Virus record (IMG/VR): IMGVR_UViG_3300042874_000020 | Span: 1 to 34,726 of that record | Source of the DNA: a virus | Length of the DNA: 34,726 nt | Reading direction: 5' to 3' (one strand) | Shown here: positions 1-7,726 of the stretch, one piece after another | Layout: each line of letters opens with the position of its first letter | Position numbering within the stretch: the stretch's first letter is position 1 | Translations under genes and position numbers: made by a program | Notes under the pieces: generated by a model | Seen by the model: only the letters and a program-made list of their open reading frames with translations | Told to the model about the DNA's origin: nothing | Database searches by the model: none

Positions 1-2688
1 GGAGCGAACTGGCTAGCAGGTGAGGCCTGCATCTACCCGAGCTTCTACGGTGTCGTCAGCCCGACGCACGATGACGTTCGATACACTTGTTTAGATCCGT
101 CCTCATTAGTTTTGACGCAGTGTAATGGGTGGCTTAGGATTGATCAAGTAGCCCCCGGTGATCTCGTGATTACCCGTCAAGGCCCCAAGCGTGTCGTGAA
201 GGCGGGACAGACGGGTGTTCGACGTGTGATGGAGATCCATTACACCGGGGGGTCGTTGAAGTTGACGCCAGAGCACCCTGTATGGAGCGAAACAAGAAAG
301 CAGTTCCTTCCCGCATCCAAACTTCGGTTGGGCGAAATCTTGCACCGGTCGAACTTATCGTGTTCAACGGCCGAAAGTACTGTCGATACCCGGAATCAAA
401 GTATCGACAGTTCCAGCACTATTTCTACGCAACGGCAAAGCCTCGTACGTTGCTTCATCGCGATGTTTGGGAGTACCACAACGGCCCTATTCCAGAAAGC
501 CACGACGTACATCACACGAAAAGTTGGCGTCACAACCAGATCGAACATCTGGGACTTCTTACTCAAGCAGAGCACTCAGAACTGCATGACAGTCGCAGGA
601 AATGGCTACGGTCTCCCGCAGGGCAGCAACACCTCCATCAAATTAGAAAACCAGAAAAGTTCATCGAGTGGATTCACTCCCTTGCCGGGCGTCGACACAG
701 CAAACAAAGCATGGCGCGGATTCACGAGAAAGTACTGCGACCTACTAAAACCGTCTGTGCTACCTGCGGGTCTACGTTCACTGCTCAGAGGACCTACGGC
801 GCTAAATTCTGTCCCAAGTGTAAGTCGGTTAAAACAAAGCCCACCACACCTGTGGGGGGGAGCACGAACGAATGTCGGTGTACGATCTGTCAGCACATCT
901 TCTATGCGGCCAACCCAACAGCCAAATACTGCTCGGACGGTTGTTATCGAACGAATCAGCGGCGTAAACAGAGACGCCATACCCGTCTACAACCTAGAAG
1001 TTGAGGGCTGCCCAGAATATTTTGCTAACGGAATTCTTGTACACAACTGCTTCGAGGGACCGACTGGTCTGTTGTCGGTGATCCCACCGAAGCTCGTGGT
1101 CGATCGCAACCAAGCACTGCCGTCGATCACGTTGTGGAACGGATCCATCCTCCGAGGCTTTGCAGGCGACACGCCCGAGCGGCTTCGCGGTCCGCAGCAC
1201 GCCTGCATTGCTGGGGGGATGCTAGTGCGCATGGCGGATGGGGCGGACAAGCCGATAGATCAAGTTAAGGTTGGGGATTTCGTCTTAACCCGTGGCGGAG
1301 CCCGGAGAGTTCTCGATGCCCGGTGCACACGGCGGGGGGCTCCAACTTGGACGTTGCGGTCCTCAACGTCGGTGTTGCGTGGCACGATGGAGCACGTTAT
1401 TCGTACCCCCGAAGGCGACATACCACTGTGTCAGCTAAGAAGAAATCAAAGGCTGTACGCTGCGGGCGAAAATACCGCAGTAGAACGGCGCACCGGCCCT
1501 ATCGAAAAGATTACGTTCGTCGAGAACGTAGAGCCATCCGGGATCTTTGAGGACGTCTATGATCTGACGGTTGAAGGGGACCACGAGTTTTTTGTCAACG
1601 GAGTATTAGTTCACAACTGTGTGTGGTGCGACGAGATCGCTAGCTGGAAGTACCCGCAGGAGGCCTGGGACAACATCGCTTTCGGTTTGCGGCTCGGTCA
1701 TCGCCCACGCATCTGCGTCACGGGTACACCGAAGCCGACACCGTTCATTCGCAAGCTGCAGCTCGACAAGCGGACCGTCGACGTCGTTGGGGCGACGTAT
1801 GAAAACCGCGAGAACCTGACCCAGTACTTCTTCGAGTCGATCGCGAAGTACGAAGGCACACGCGTTGGTCGCCAAGAGATTCACGGCGAGGTGCTCGATC
1901 CGGAAGAAGAGGGGTTCGTGCAGCGCAGCCAATGGCGCGTCTGGCCGCACGACAAACCACTGCCGAAGTTCAGCTACATCGTGCTGTCGCTTGACCCTGC
2001 GTTCACTGCAAAGAACTACGACAAGCGCAAGCAGGAAAACGATCCGTCAGCAGTGAGCGTGTGGGGCGTGTTCATGCAGCCACGGCAGAACAAGCCACCA
2101 TTGCCGCACGTGATGCTGCTCGACGCCTGGGAAGATTGGCTCGGCTTCCCTGATCTGATTACACGGATCAAGAAGGAGAAGGAATACACCTACGGTGATG
2201 CCGACGAGCCGGTTCTGAAGCCGAAGATCATCCCGAAGGATCAGCGTGCGAAGCACCAAGGTCGCAAACCAGACATCATCCTGATCGAAGAGAAAGCGTC
2301 GGGGATCTCGCTGCGGCAACAGCTCGCGGACGAGAACATCTTGACGCACGGCTACAATCCGGGTAATGACGACAAGCTAACGCGACTACACTACGTGTCG
2401 CCTATGTTCCCTGCCGGTCGAGTGTGGGCTGTTGAATCGAACATCAACCCAGGCAACTTCAAATCCTGGGCCGATCCACTCATCACTCAAGTTTGCTCGT
2501 ACGTGGGCCCCGGCTCGATCGAACGCGACGATCTCCTCGACAGCGCTACTCAAGGACTGCGGCTGATCATGGATCGCTTCTTTGGCCCACTTACCCTCGT
2601 CGACAATGTCGAAGAACGTGAACGTGCACGTGCGCGAGAGATCGCGGAACGACGCGTGAAAAAGAACCGCAACCCGTACGACAATTGA
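1..2688 (+). CDS. terL: Terminase large subunit (DNA-packaging ATPase/nuclease), 5'-partial, containing two inteins
   Basis: This is the motor that pumps phage DNA into the prohead and cuts it. The frame is open from base 1, so the start and probably the Walker A loop lie just upstream; the first residues (GANWLAGEA) resemble what normally follows GKT in this family. Removing the inteins leaves three extein pieces: 1-87, 1048-1203 and 1618-2685, about 437 residues. The Walker B acidic pair is D-E at 1630-1635, a TGTP coupling motif lies near 1720, and the RuvC-like nuclease carboxylates are D at 1993 (LSLDPAF), E at 2287/2290 (LIEEKASG) and D at 2530/2539 (RDDLLDSATQG). The conserved stretch LRGPQHA|CVWCDE is split by the second intein. 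An ATG-only reading would start wrongly inside the intein. Family assignment is firm; activity depends on splicing, which is inferred. Confidence 0.95.
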   Translation, partial: GANWLAGEACIYPSFYGVVSPTHDDVRYTCLDPSSLVLTQCNGWLRIDQVAPGDLVITRQGPKRVVKAGQTGVRRVMEIHYTGGSLKLTPEHPVWSETRKQFLPASKLRLGEILHRSNLSCSTAESTVDTRNQSIDSSSTISTQRQSLVRCFIAMFGSTTTALFQKATTYITRKVGVTTRSNIWDFLLKQSTQNCMTVAGNGYGLPQGSNTSIKLENQKSSSSGFTPLPGVDTANKAWRGFTRKYCDLLKPSVLPAGLRSLLRGPTALNSVPSVSRLKQSPPHLWGGARTNVGVRSVSTSSMRPTQQPNTARTVVIERISGVNRDAIPVYNLEVEGCPEYFANGILVHNCFEGPTGLLSVIPPKLVVDRNQALPSITLWNGSILRGFAGDTPERLRGPQHACIAGGMLVRMADGADKPIDQVKVGDFVLTRGGARRVLDARCTRRGAPTWTLRSSTSVLRGTMEHVIRTPEGDIPLCQLRRNQRLYAAGENTAVERRTGPIEKITFVENVEPSGIFEDVYDLTVEGDHEFFVNGVLVHNCVWCDEIASWKYPQEAWDNIAFGLRLGHRPRICVTGTPKPTPFIRKLQLDKRTVDVVGATYENRENLTQYFFESIAKYEGTRVGRQEIHGEVLDPEEEGFVQRSQWRVWPHDKPLPKFSYIVLSLDPAFTAKNYDKRKQENDPSAVSVWGVFMQPRQNKPPLPHVMLLDAWEDWLGFPDLITRIKKEKEYTYGDADEPVLKPKIIPKDQRAKHQGRKPDIILIEEKASGISLRQQLADENILTHGYNPGNDDKLTRLHYVSPMFPAGRVWAVESNINPGNFKSWADPLITQVCSYVGPGSIERDDLLDSATQGLRLIMDRFFGPLTLVDNVEERERARAREIAERRVKKNRNPYDN
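88..1047 (+). other. Intein 1 in terminase (320 residues, class 1 type)
   Basis: This is a self-splicing protein insert in the terminase frame. It starts at Cys codon 88 (CLDPSSLVL) and ends at His-Asn (VHN, Asn codon 1045-1047), followed by Cys+1 at 1048. Block A runs through WLRIDQVAPGDLVITRQG. Block B is LKLTPEHPVWS with the T-x-x-H pair. The C-terminal blocks are VYNLEVEG and YFANGILVHN. The usual block F histidine position (compare EGDHEFF in intein 2) reads CPEYF here, so that His looks replaced by Pro. Between roughly 350 and 930 the intein frame encodes a Ser/Thr-rich stretch with no recognisable domain; the same DNA encodes an HNH endonuclease in another frame. Boundaries are well supported by the Hint motifs and by terminase sequence on both sides. 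Splicing itself is inferred. Confidence 0.92.
282..1004 (+). CDS. HNH homing endonuclease nested in intein 1 in an alternative reading frame
   Basis: The 240-residue protein lies wholly inside intein 1 but in a frame offset from the terminase/intein frame. Its HNH nuclease core reads LHRDVWEYHNG, then IPESHDVHH (His77-His78), RHNQIEHL (Asn85) and LLTQAEHSELH. Two Cys4 zinc-finger-like units follow: C159/C162...C177/C180 and C200/C203...C217/C221, ending in a basic tail. Such proteins cut intein-free or intron-free alleles so that the element is copied in. The frame is open from 162; the only ATG is 282, with just a weak GAG about 8 bases upstream, so the start is uncertain and a non-ATG start or frameshift entry is possible. 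The last 70 or so bases overlap the code for the intein's C-terminal splicing blocks. The 601-660 stretch is 48% GC by hand count versus 60% at 2281-2340, consistent with later arrival. Confidence 0.85.
   Translation: MERNKKAVPSRIQTSVGRNLAPVELIVFNGRKYCRYPESKYRQFQHYFYATAKPRTLLHRDVWEYHNGPIPESHDVHHTKSWRHNQIEHLGLLTQAEHSELHDSRRKWLRSPAGQQHLHQIRKPEKFIEWIHSLAGRRHSKQSMARIHEKVLRPTKTVCATCGSTFTAQRTYGAKFCPKCKSVKTKPTTPVGGSTNECRCTICQHIFYAANPTAKYCSDGCYRTNQRRKQRRHTRLQPRS
1204..1617 (+). other. Intein 2 in terminase (138-residue mini-intein)
   Basis: This second self-splicing insert starts at Cys codon 1204 (CIAGGMLVRMADG) and ends at VLVHN (Asn codon 1615-1617) before Cys+1 at 1618. Block A includes IDQVKVGDFVLTRGG, block B is LRGTMEHVIRT with T-x-x-H, and the C-terminal blocks are VYDLTVEGDHEFF and VNGVLVHN with the block F histidine present. 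At 138 residues it is close to the minimum for a splicing domain and has no room for an endonuclease. It sits four residues before the Walker B D-E pair, a highly conserved spot of the kind inteins favour. It differs enough from intein 1 that a recent tandem copy is unlikely. Confidence 0.93.
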
Positions 2689-2699
2689 GGGACCCCTCG

Positions 2700-3041
2700 T
2701 TGAACAAGCTCGAAGTTGACATCACCTCTGGGAACCCTGCAGTCGGACCTCGGATGCTCAAGTGGTGCCCGGGCCACTGGGCTGAATTGATGTTCGCGTT
2801 GAAGGATCGCGGTTTAGGTGACAAGATCGCGCCCGACGCTGCGGGGCTCAACCAGAAGTTTCTCCGGGGGGAGAGTGACCCGTGCTGGGAAGCGTGCAAC
2901 TCAATCACCATGGGGGCGCTCGAACTCTTCGGGCCTGATCGAATCATCGACGAGCACAAAGGTTGTCCCGTGTGTGCATTCACACAGATCGTCAGCTTCG
3001 TAGCTGATGGGATGATCTCGCGCTTCGGGAGCACACACTGA
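2700..3041 (+). CDS. Small Cys/His-containing phage protein of unknown function
   Basis: The product is about 113 residues if translation starts at TTG 2700, which has a GAGGG Shine-Dalgarno sequence at 2687-2691 with 8-base spacing; the in-frame TTG at 2685 has no such site. The gene follows the terminase stop almost directly, and its stop overlaps the portal ATG (TGATG at 3039-3043), so it is probably co-translated with both. Cys and His residues are clustered: WCPGHW, DPCWEAC and GCPVCAF, which could bind a metal ion. Otherwise it is soluble and has no membrane segment. I do not recognise the family. Its place between terminase and portal fits a packaging or virion-assembly accessory role, but that is context only. 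Confidence 0.75.
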   Translation: MNKLEVDITSGNPAVGPRMLKWCPGHWAELMFALKDRGLGDKIAPDAAGLNQKFLRGESDPCWEACNSITMGALELFGPDRIIDEHKGCPVCAFTQIVSFVADGMISRFGSTH

Positions 3042-5644
3042 TGGCAGAGTCGGTCGTCGAAGAAGAGGGAACGGTCGAGGAGTTCGTTGCCCCTACGGCT
3101 GACGTCGTCGACACCGACGATGGTGGGGCAATCATCAAGATCGGCGAGGACGACGACAGGCCGATCAATCGCGAGTGGTACGAGAACATCCGCGATGACT
3201 TCGATGAACCCACCCTGAACGAGCTGTACACACGTCTCGAACAGGACATCGATCGAGACCGCAAATCGCGTGAGAAGCGCGATAAGGATTACGAAGAGGC
3301 GATCAAACGCACGGGCCTGGGCAAGGAGACGCCTGGGGGTGCTGACTTCGAAGGTGCCAGCAAGGCAGTGCACCCGATGCTCACCGAAGCCACGATCGAT
3401 TTTGCCTCACGTGCAATCAAAGAGCTGATGCCTCCTAACGGCCCCGTTAAGGTGTTCGTGCCGGGTAAAAATCCGGAGACCTATCGGTTCCAAAAAGGCG
3501 AGCGCGTCAAGAACTACATGAACTGGCAGTTCTTGAAACAGATGCCCGACTTTCGCAGCGAGCTGGAGCAACTGCTGACGCAGCTACCCCTCGGTGGCTC
3601 GCAGTACATGCGACTCGTGTATGACAGTCAGAAGAAACGCCCAGTGCCCACGTACTGGCCCAGCGACGACGTTTACCTCCCCTACGCAGCCTCCAACTTC
3701 TACACCGCAGAACGCGTGACCTTCGTGGAACACATCACGGAGCACGAGTTCAAGATGCGCGTGAAAGGCGGCATGTACAGCGACGTTGGGGCGGCAGTGC
3801 CTACATCGCAGCCGATCGATCAGACGCGAGCTGAGAAAGCCACGGATGCCGTCGAAGGCAAGACCCAGATCCAGCCGTACAACGAAGACGGACTGCGTAA
3901 CGAATACGAGGTGATGTGCTGGTGCGAGCTGGAAGACAAACACGAGTACGCGCCGTATCGCATCACGATCGACGGTGCGCATCGCAAGGTCGTCGCAGTC
4001 AATCGCAACTGGGAAGAGGAAGACGAGACCAAGCAACCGCTGTACTGGTCCGTCGAGTTCCCGTTCATCCCGTGGCGTGGAGCTTACACGATCGGCCTTG
4101 GACAAATGATTGGGTCGTTGTCTGGCGCAGCGACGGGCGCATTGCGTGCGTTGCTCGACTCCGCGCACATGAACAATCTGCCCACGCTACTGAAGCTCAA
4201 AGGCGCGAATTTCAGCGGGCAATCGAAAGAGCTGAACGTTGCAGAGGTCACCGAGATCGAGGGTGGCATCGCTGGGGATGACATCCGCAAGCTGATCATG
4301 GCAGTGCCGTACAACCCACCATCACAGACGCTGGTTGAACTGCTCGGCGTTGTCTCTCAGCTCGGCAAGGGCATGGTGCAGACGACGTTCGAGAAGCTTG
4401 CTGATCAGAGCACACAGATGCCCGTGGGCACGACGCTCGCTTTGATTGAAGAGGGCATGACGGTCTTCAGCGCGATCCACCTGCGCTTATTCCAGGCAAT
4501 GAATTACGTGCTGAACATCCTTAATCGGATCAACCGCATGTACCTGGACGACGAAGACGTGAAGGACGACGTCGGTGAAGTCCTGGCAAAACGCGCGGAT
4601 TTCGATCCGCCGTTCGACGTCATCCCTGTCGCTGATCCGAATATCTTCTCCGACGTCCAGCGCATGGCTCAGTTGCAGGTCATTGCTGACCGCGCTGCAG
4701 CGATGCCTGAGGTGTACAACCAGAAAGAGGTTGAGCGACGCATCCTTGAACGCACGAAGATTCCGAACCCTGATGAGCTGTTGCTCCCTGACGACACTCC
4801 TAAGGAGCAGAACGCTGTCAATGAAAACGCAGCGATGTCGTTAGGCAGACCAGTTGCAGCCTTCCCGGATCAAGATCACCTAGCACATTTGCAGGTGCAC
4901 CTCGACTACATGCAGTCACCTGTGTTCGGTAAGTTCCCGTTGATCGCGCCAACGTTTCTGCCACTGGTGCTGCAACACATCGTTGAGCACATGACACTCT
5001 ACTACGTGCAGTACAACGTGGAGTTGCTGCAGGCATCAACTGGCATGGAGGACGATGAGCTTGCGCAGATGATGAAGCTGCAAGATCCAACGGTACGCAA
5101 AGCGATCGACAAGAATTTGGCAGTGCAGTCGCAGCAGGTTGTGCCCGCAGTTGGTAACGTGTTGTCCGGCATCATGCCAGTGGTGCAGCAAGCTCAGCAG
5201 CGGCTGCAGTCGATGAAGCCACCACCACCTGCGCCGCCATCGGATCCAAACGCCATGGCGGCGATCGAGCAGGAGTCGCAGTCGGATCAGATGCGCGATG
5301 CGCGCGAGCGTGAGAAGGCGCAGTTGACGTTGGTCGAGAAACGCGAAGCTCGTGACCACCAACGTGAAATGAAGTTTATGGAGCTTGACGCGGCAGAGAA
5401 GACGAAGGCTTTAGAGTTGGCACGTGAAGACTCTCGACTAGCGACTGAGTACGTTGCTCGGCTTGAGGAGCTGCGAGAGAAAGCAAGTGCGGACAACGAG
5501 CGCACTGTCATCGAAACCGAATCCAGCGAGCTGATGAACACGCAAGATAACCTCACAGCGTTAAGGATCGCTGGCGTTGAGGCAGCTACCAAACGGGCTA
5601 CGAGGGTCACGACTGGAACAGGGAAAACCAACCCCAGTCCATAG
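3041..5644 (+). CDS. Portal protein
   Basis: The 867-residue product is large for a portal, as seen in several podovirus lineages. It would form the dodecameric ring at the capsid vertex through which DNA enters and leaves. After an acidic N-terminus (residues 1-40) comes a charged helical stretch and the segment FEGASKAVHPMLTEATIDFA (about 104-123), typical of large podoviral portals, then the wing/stem region (YMRLVYDS, RVTFVEHITEHEF). Residues roughly 730-850 are Gln/Glu/Arg/Lys-rich and predicted to be long coiled helix, probably the barrel. It directly follows the terminase block and precedes the co-chaperonin, scaffold and capsid genes, the normal order. The ATG overlaps the upstream stop. 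Identification rests on size, motifs and position. Confidence 0.88.
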   Translation: MAESVVEEEGTVEEFVAPTADVVDTDDGGAIIKIGEDDDRPINREWYENIRDDFDEPTLNELYTRLEQDIDRDRKSREKRDKDYEEAIKRTGLGKETPGGADFEGASKAVHPMLTEATIDFASRAIKELMPPNGPVKVFVPGKNPETYRFQKGERVKNYMNWQFLKQMPDFRSELEQLLTQLPLGGSQYMRLVYDSQKKRPVPTYWPSDDVYLPYAASNFYTAERVTFVEHITEHEFKMRVKGGMYSDVGAAVPTSQPIDQTRAEKATDAVEGKTQIQPYNEDGLRNEYEVMCWCELEDKHEYAPYRITIDGAHRKVVAVNRNWEEEDETKQPLYWSVEFPFIPWRGAYTIGLGQMIGSLSGAATGALRALLDSAHMNNLPTLLKLKGANFSGQSKELNVAEVTEIEGGIAGDDIRKLIMAVPYNPPSQTLVELLGVVSQLGKGMVQTTFEKLADQSTQMPVGTTLALIEEGMTVFSAIHLRLFQAMNYVLNILNRINRMYLDDEDVKDDVGEVLAKRADFDPPFDVIPVADPNIFSDVQRMAQLQVIADRAAAMPEVYNQKEVERRILERTKIPNPDELLLPDDTPKEQNAVNENAAMSLGRPVAAFPDQDHLAHLQVHLDYMQSPVFGKFPLIAPTFLPLVLQHIVEHMTLYYVQYNVELLQASTGMEDDELAQMMKLQDPTVRKAIDKNLAVQSQQVVPAVGNVLSGIMPVVQQAQQRLQSMKPPPPAPPSDPNAMAAIEQESQSDQMRDAREREKAQLTLVEKREARDHQREMKFMELDAAEKTKALELAREDSRLATEYVARLEELREKASADNERTVIETESSELMNTQDNLTALRIAGVEAATKRATRVTTGTGKTNPSP

Positions 5645-5737
5645 CATGAGGAGTTGAAAAACACTGGCCTCAAGAAGCTGATCCGACGTATACCGTAGGT
5701 TGTTCCGAAAGGACTCCATAATTCGAAGGAGATGATG

Positions 5738-5944
5738 ATGAGCAAAATGAAGTACCCGGCAGGTCCGATTCGCCAACACAAGTCGCTTGCCACAGGAGCG
5801 TCGCTGGTGAAACCGAACAAGAGCGACAAGGGCGGCGGCTTCAGCAAAGAGAGACAAGCCGTGGATCAGAAATCGTACTCGTCGAGCGGCAACACAGGTG
5901 GTCCGGTGGGGAACTCCCCCGCCAGCAACATGACACCTGCGTAG
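5738..5944 (+). CDS. Small basic phage protein, unknown function
   Basis: The 68-residue product is Lys/Ser/Gly-rich and has no predicted fold. Three overlapping ATG triplets occur (5732, 5735 in another phase, 5738); ATG 5738 is chosen because AAGGAG at 5726-5731 then has 6-base spacing. The 93-base gap upstream (5645-5737) contains no ORF; it holds a CATAAT hexamer at 5717-5722 that resembles a -10 box but has no convincing -35 partner, so I do not call a promoter. The protein may be a minor virion or assembly factor given its place between portal and scaffold. No family recognised. Confidence 0.7.
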   Translation: MSKMKYPAGPIRQHKSLATGASLVKPNKSDKGGGFSKERQAVDQKSYSSSGNTGGPVGNSPASNMTPA

Positions 5945-5957
5945 TTTCGGGTCTATC

Positions 5958-6155
5958 ATGCCCGCCGACGAACCTATCGTGAAAAAGTTTCTTCAGGTTC
6001 TGAAGGGGGAGCAGGCCGGATGCATCGCGTTGCTGGCGACACCCAAAGACAAGACTGCTTTTGGGTACGGTCATGCGAGCGGCATCTATCAAGGACTGCA
6101 TCGCGCCGAGCAACTGTTTTTGGAAGTGATCGGGGAAGAGGGGGACAGGGCTTAA
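5958..6155 (+). CDS. Hypothetical protein (65 residues)
   Basis: The product is a small, probably globular alpha/beta protein (MPADEPIVKKFLQVLKGEQ...). It lacks a strong ribosome-binding site, but its TAA (6153-6155) abuts the GTG start of the GroES-like gene, and the frame fills the space between neighbours exactly, which supports it being real. No domain, membrane segment or motif is recognisable. Confidence 0.6.
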   Translation: MPADEPIVKKFLQVLKGEQAGCIALLATPKDKTAFGYGHASGIYQGLHRAEQLFLEVIGEEGDRA

Positions 6156-6614
6156 GTGGCTGAGCAACTCGCAAGAATCGGTGGTCGCTCCGAACTGCAC
6201 TACGACGATATCGATCAGGCGTTCCCAACGGTGGAACCCGGTCTCAGACCCTTCGGGTCGCTCGTGCTCGTGCAGAAACGATCACCGCGCACAGTCACGA
6301 GAGGTGGGATCTACGTTCCACAAGATACCCAGGAGACCGAGTTCTGGAACACTCAGGTCGCCAAAGTCATTTCTCTTGGACCGGCTGCATTCAAGAATCG
6401 CGATACCCTCGAACCATGGCCTGAGGGGGCGTGGTGCCGGGAAGGTGCTTACGTGCGCGTTCCGAAGTACGGTGGTGATCGCTGGCTCGTAGACCTTCCC
6501 GGTGCTGAGTCCCGTCGCATCGGTGTTGACCAAGCATGCTTCTGCATCTTCAATGACCTCGACTTGATCGGAGAGATCACATGCAACCCGCTCGAAGTCG
6601 TGGCGTTCCTGTAA
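6156..6614 (+). CDS. GroES-like co-chaperonin (Cpn10 family)
   Basis: The 152-residue product has the Cpn10 layout: RPFGSLVLVQKR (residues 31-42) as the first strand pair, a mobile-loop region RTVTRGGIYVPQDTQE (45-60) that would contact GroEL, AKVISLGPAAF (69-79), and a later YVRVPKYGGDRWLVD (99-113) matching the usual RVLFGKYAG segment. It is longer than host GroES (about 97 residues) through an N-terminal 30-residue lead and insertions. Phage co-chaperonins such as T4 gp31 help host GroEL fold the capsid protein, and its place in the head module fits that. The start is GTG 6156, directly after the upstream TAA and preceded by a G-rich Shine-Dalgarno region. No GroEL-like partner is visible in the window. 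Confidence 0.8.
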   Translation: MAEQLARIGGRSELHYDDIDQAFPTVEPGLRPFGSLVLVQKRSPRTVTRGGIYVPQDTQETEFWNTQVAKVISLGPAAFKNRDTLEPWPEGAWCREGAYVRVPKYGGDRWLVDLPGAESRRIGVDQACFCIFNDLDLIGEITCNPLEVVAFL

Positions 6615-6652
6615 TGAGAGCTACAGATACCTGAAAAAGGAGGTTATCTACC

Positions 6653-7723
6653 ATGGCCGTCGAAAAGGCTGTCGACGAAGAGAAAGACGAAGGCGAAGAG
6701 TACGTCGCCGTTGAAGAACAACCCACGTCGGGGAAGGCCCGTGAGCCTGACGACGCTGAAGAAGACGCTGAGGACGACGATCCTGATTCTGACGAGGAAG
6801 AAGAGGGGCAAGAAGCTCGTCTAGGTGGTGGCCGCGAAGACGATGACGAGGATGACGACAAGAAGAGCCGTCGTCGGGACGAGAACAAGACTCGTCGCCA
6901 GCGTCAGCGCGAAGCCAGACAGCGCACTGAACGGGAACTGAAGTTCCTGCAGAAGCGCAATGAACAGCTGGAGAGGCGCTTCAGTTCACTCGAAACCGAT
7001 CTTGATGCTCGCGTCACCGGCAACGAGGTTGCCAACGTCGAGCAAGCGATCAACAAAGCACGCGCTGACCTCACCCTGGCTAACCAAGTCATCGCGCAGG
7101 CAGCTGAAGCCAGCGACGGCAAGAATCTGGCTGAAGCGCTGGACCACCGCGATACGATCCGCGACAACTTGCGCGACCTGCAGCAGACGAAGAACTACCT
7201 GTCGCAGCAAGGCGCTCGTGGAGCCCCTGCTACGCAGACACCCCTCGACCCGCGTCACATTGCCCATGCGAACAAGTTCATGGCCGACAACGGCTGGTGG
7301 GACCCGCAGGGTGGTGACCGCGACTCGCAGCGCGTTCTCCAGATCGATCGGACGCTGATGCAAGAGGGTTACGACCCTGCCAGTGCCGACTACTGGACCG
7401 AGTTGCGCACCAGAACAGAAGACGCTGTGCCGCACCGTTTCAAAAAGGGGCGCGTAGACGTCGAGGAGAATGATGATGACGACAACCGAGGCAACCGGAA
7501 AGAAGAAGGTAACGGAAAGCCTAAGGGGCGTCAGAACAAAGGGCCACAGTTCCGAACCGGTGGGCGGGAACGGCCACTGAAGAAGAACGAGGTGTACATC
7601 AGTCCAGAGCGCAAGCAGGCAATGGAAGAAGCTGGTGTATGGGACGATCCAGTGCTCCGTAACAAGTATCTGAAGTCGTACTCCAATTGGGACCGAGATC
7701 AGAAACAAGGAACGGGAGCATAA
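6653..7723 (+). CDS. Putative capsid scaffolding protein
   Basis: The 356-residue protein begins with an extremely acidic stretch (residues about 1-75, runs of Asp/Glu), then a highly charged Arg/Glu coiled coil (about 75-125), more helix, and a basic, disordered C-terminus. This composition and the position two genes before the capsid genes are typical of phage scaffolds, which guide capsid assembly and then leave. The start has one of the strongest ribosome-binding sites in the window (AGGAGGT a short distance before ATG 6653), expected for a protein made in high copy. There is no recognisable protease domain. Assignment is by composition and context. Confidence 0.75.
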   Translation: MAVEKAVDEEKDEGEEYVAVEEQPTSGKAREPDDAEEDAEDDDPDSDEEEEGQEARLGGGREDDDEDDDKKSRRRDENKTRRQRQREARQRTERELKFLQKRNEQLERRFSSLETDLDARVTGNEVANVEQAINKARADLTLANQVIAQAAEASDGKNLAEALDHRDTIRDNLRDLQQTKNYLSQQGARGAPATQTPLDPRHIAHANKFMADNGWWDPQGGDRDSQRVLQIDRTLMQEGYDPASADYWTELRTRTEDAVPHRFKKGRVDVEENDDDDNRGNRKEEGNGKPKGRQNKGPQFRTGGRERPLKKNEVYISPERKQAMEEAGVWDDPVLRNKYLKSYSNWDRDQKQGTGA

Positions 7724-7726
7724 ATC

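Noticed and set aside
88-1047. Group I intron carrying the HNH gene
   Set aside because: The terminase frame stays open across the whole insert and has Hint splicing blocks with Cys1 and His-Asn-Cys ends, which fit an intein and not an RNA intron.
1323-1550. Second nested gene in intein 2
   Set aside because: The 75-codon alternative frame has no nuclease or other motif; intein 2 is of minimal size.
2591-3373. Reverse open frame of 260 codons across the terL end and portal start
   Set aside because: It crosses three coherent forward genes and encodes no recognisable domain.
5645-5737. Promoter before the 5738 gene
   Set aside because: A CATAAT hexamer is present at 5717-5722 but no -35-like box lies at 16-18 bases, so I do not annotate it.
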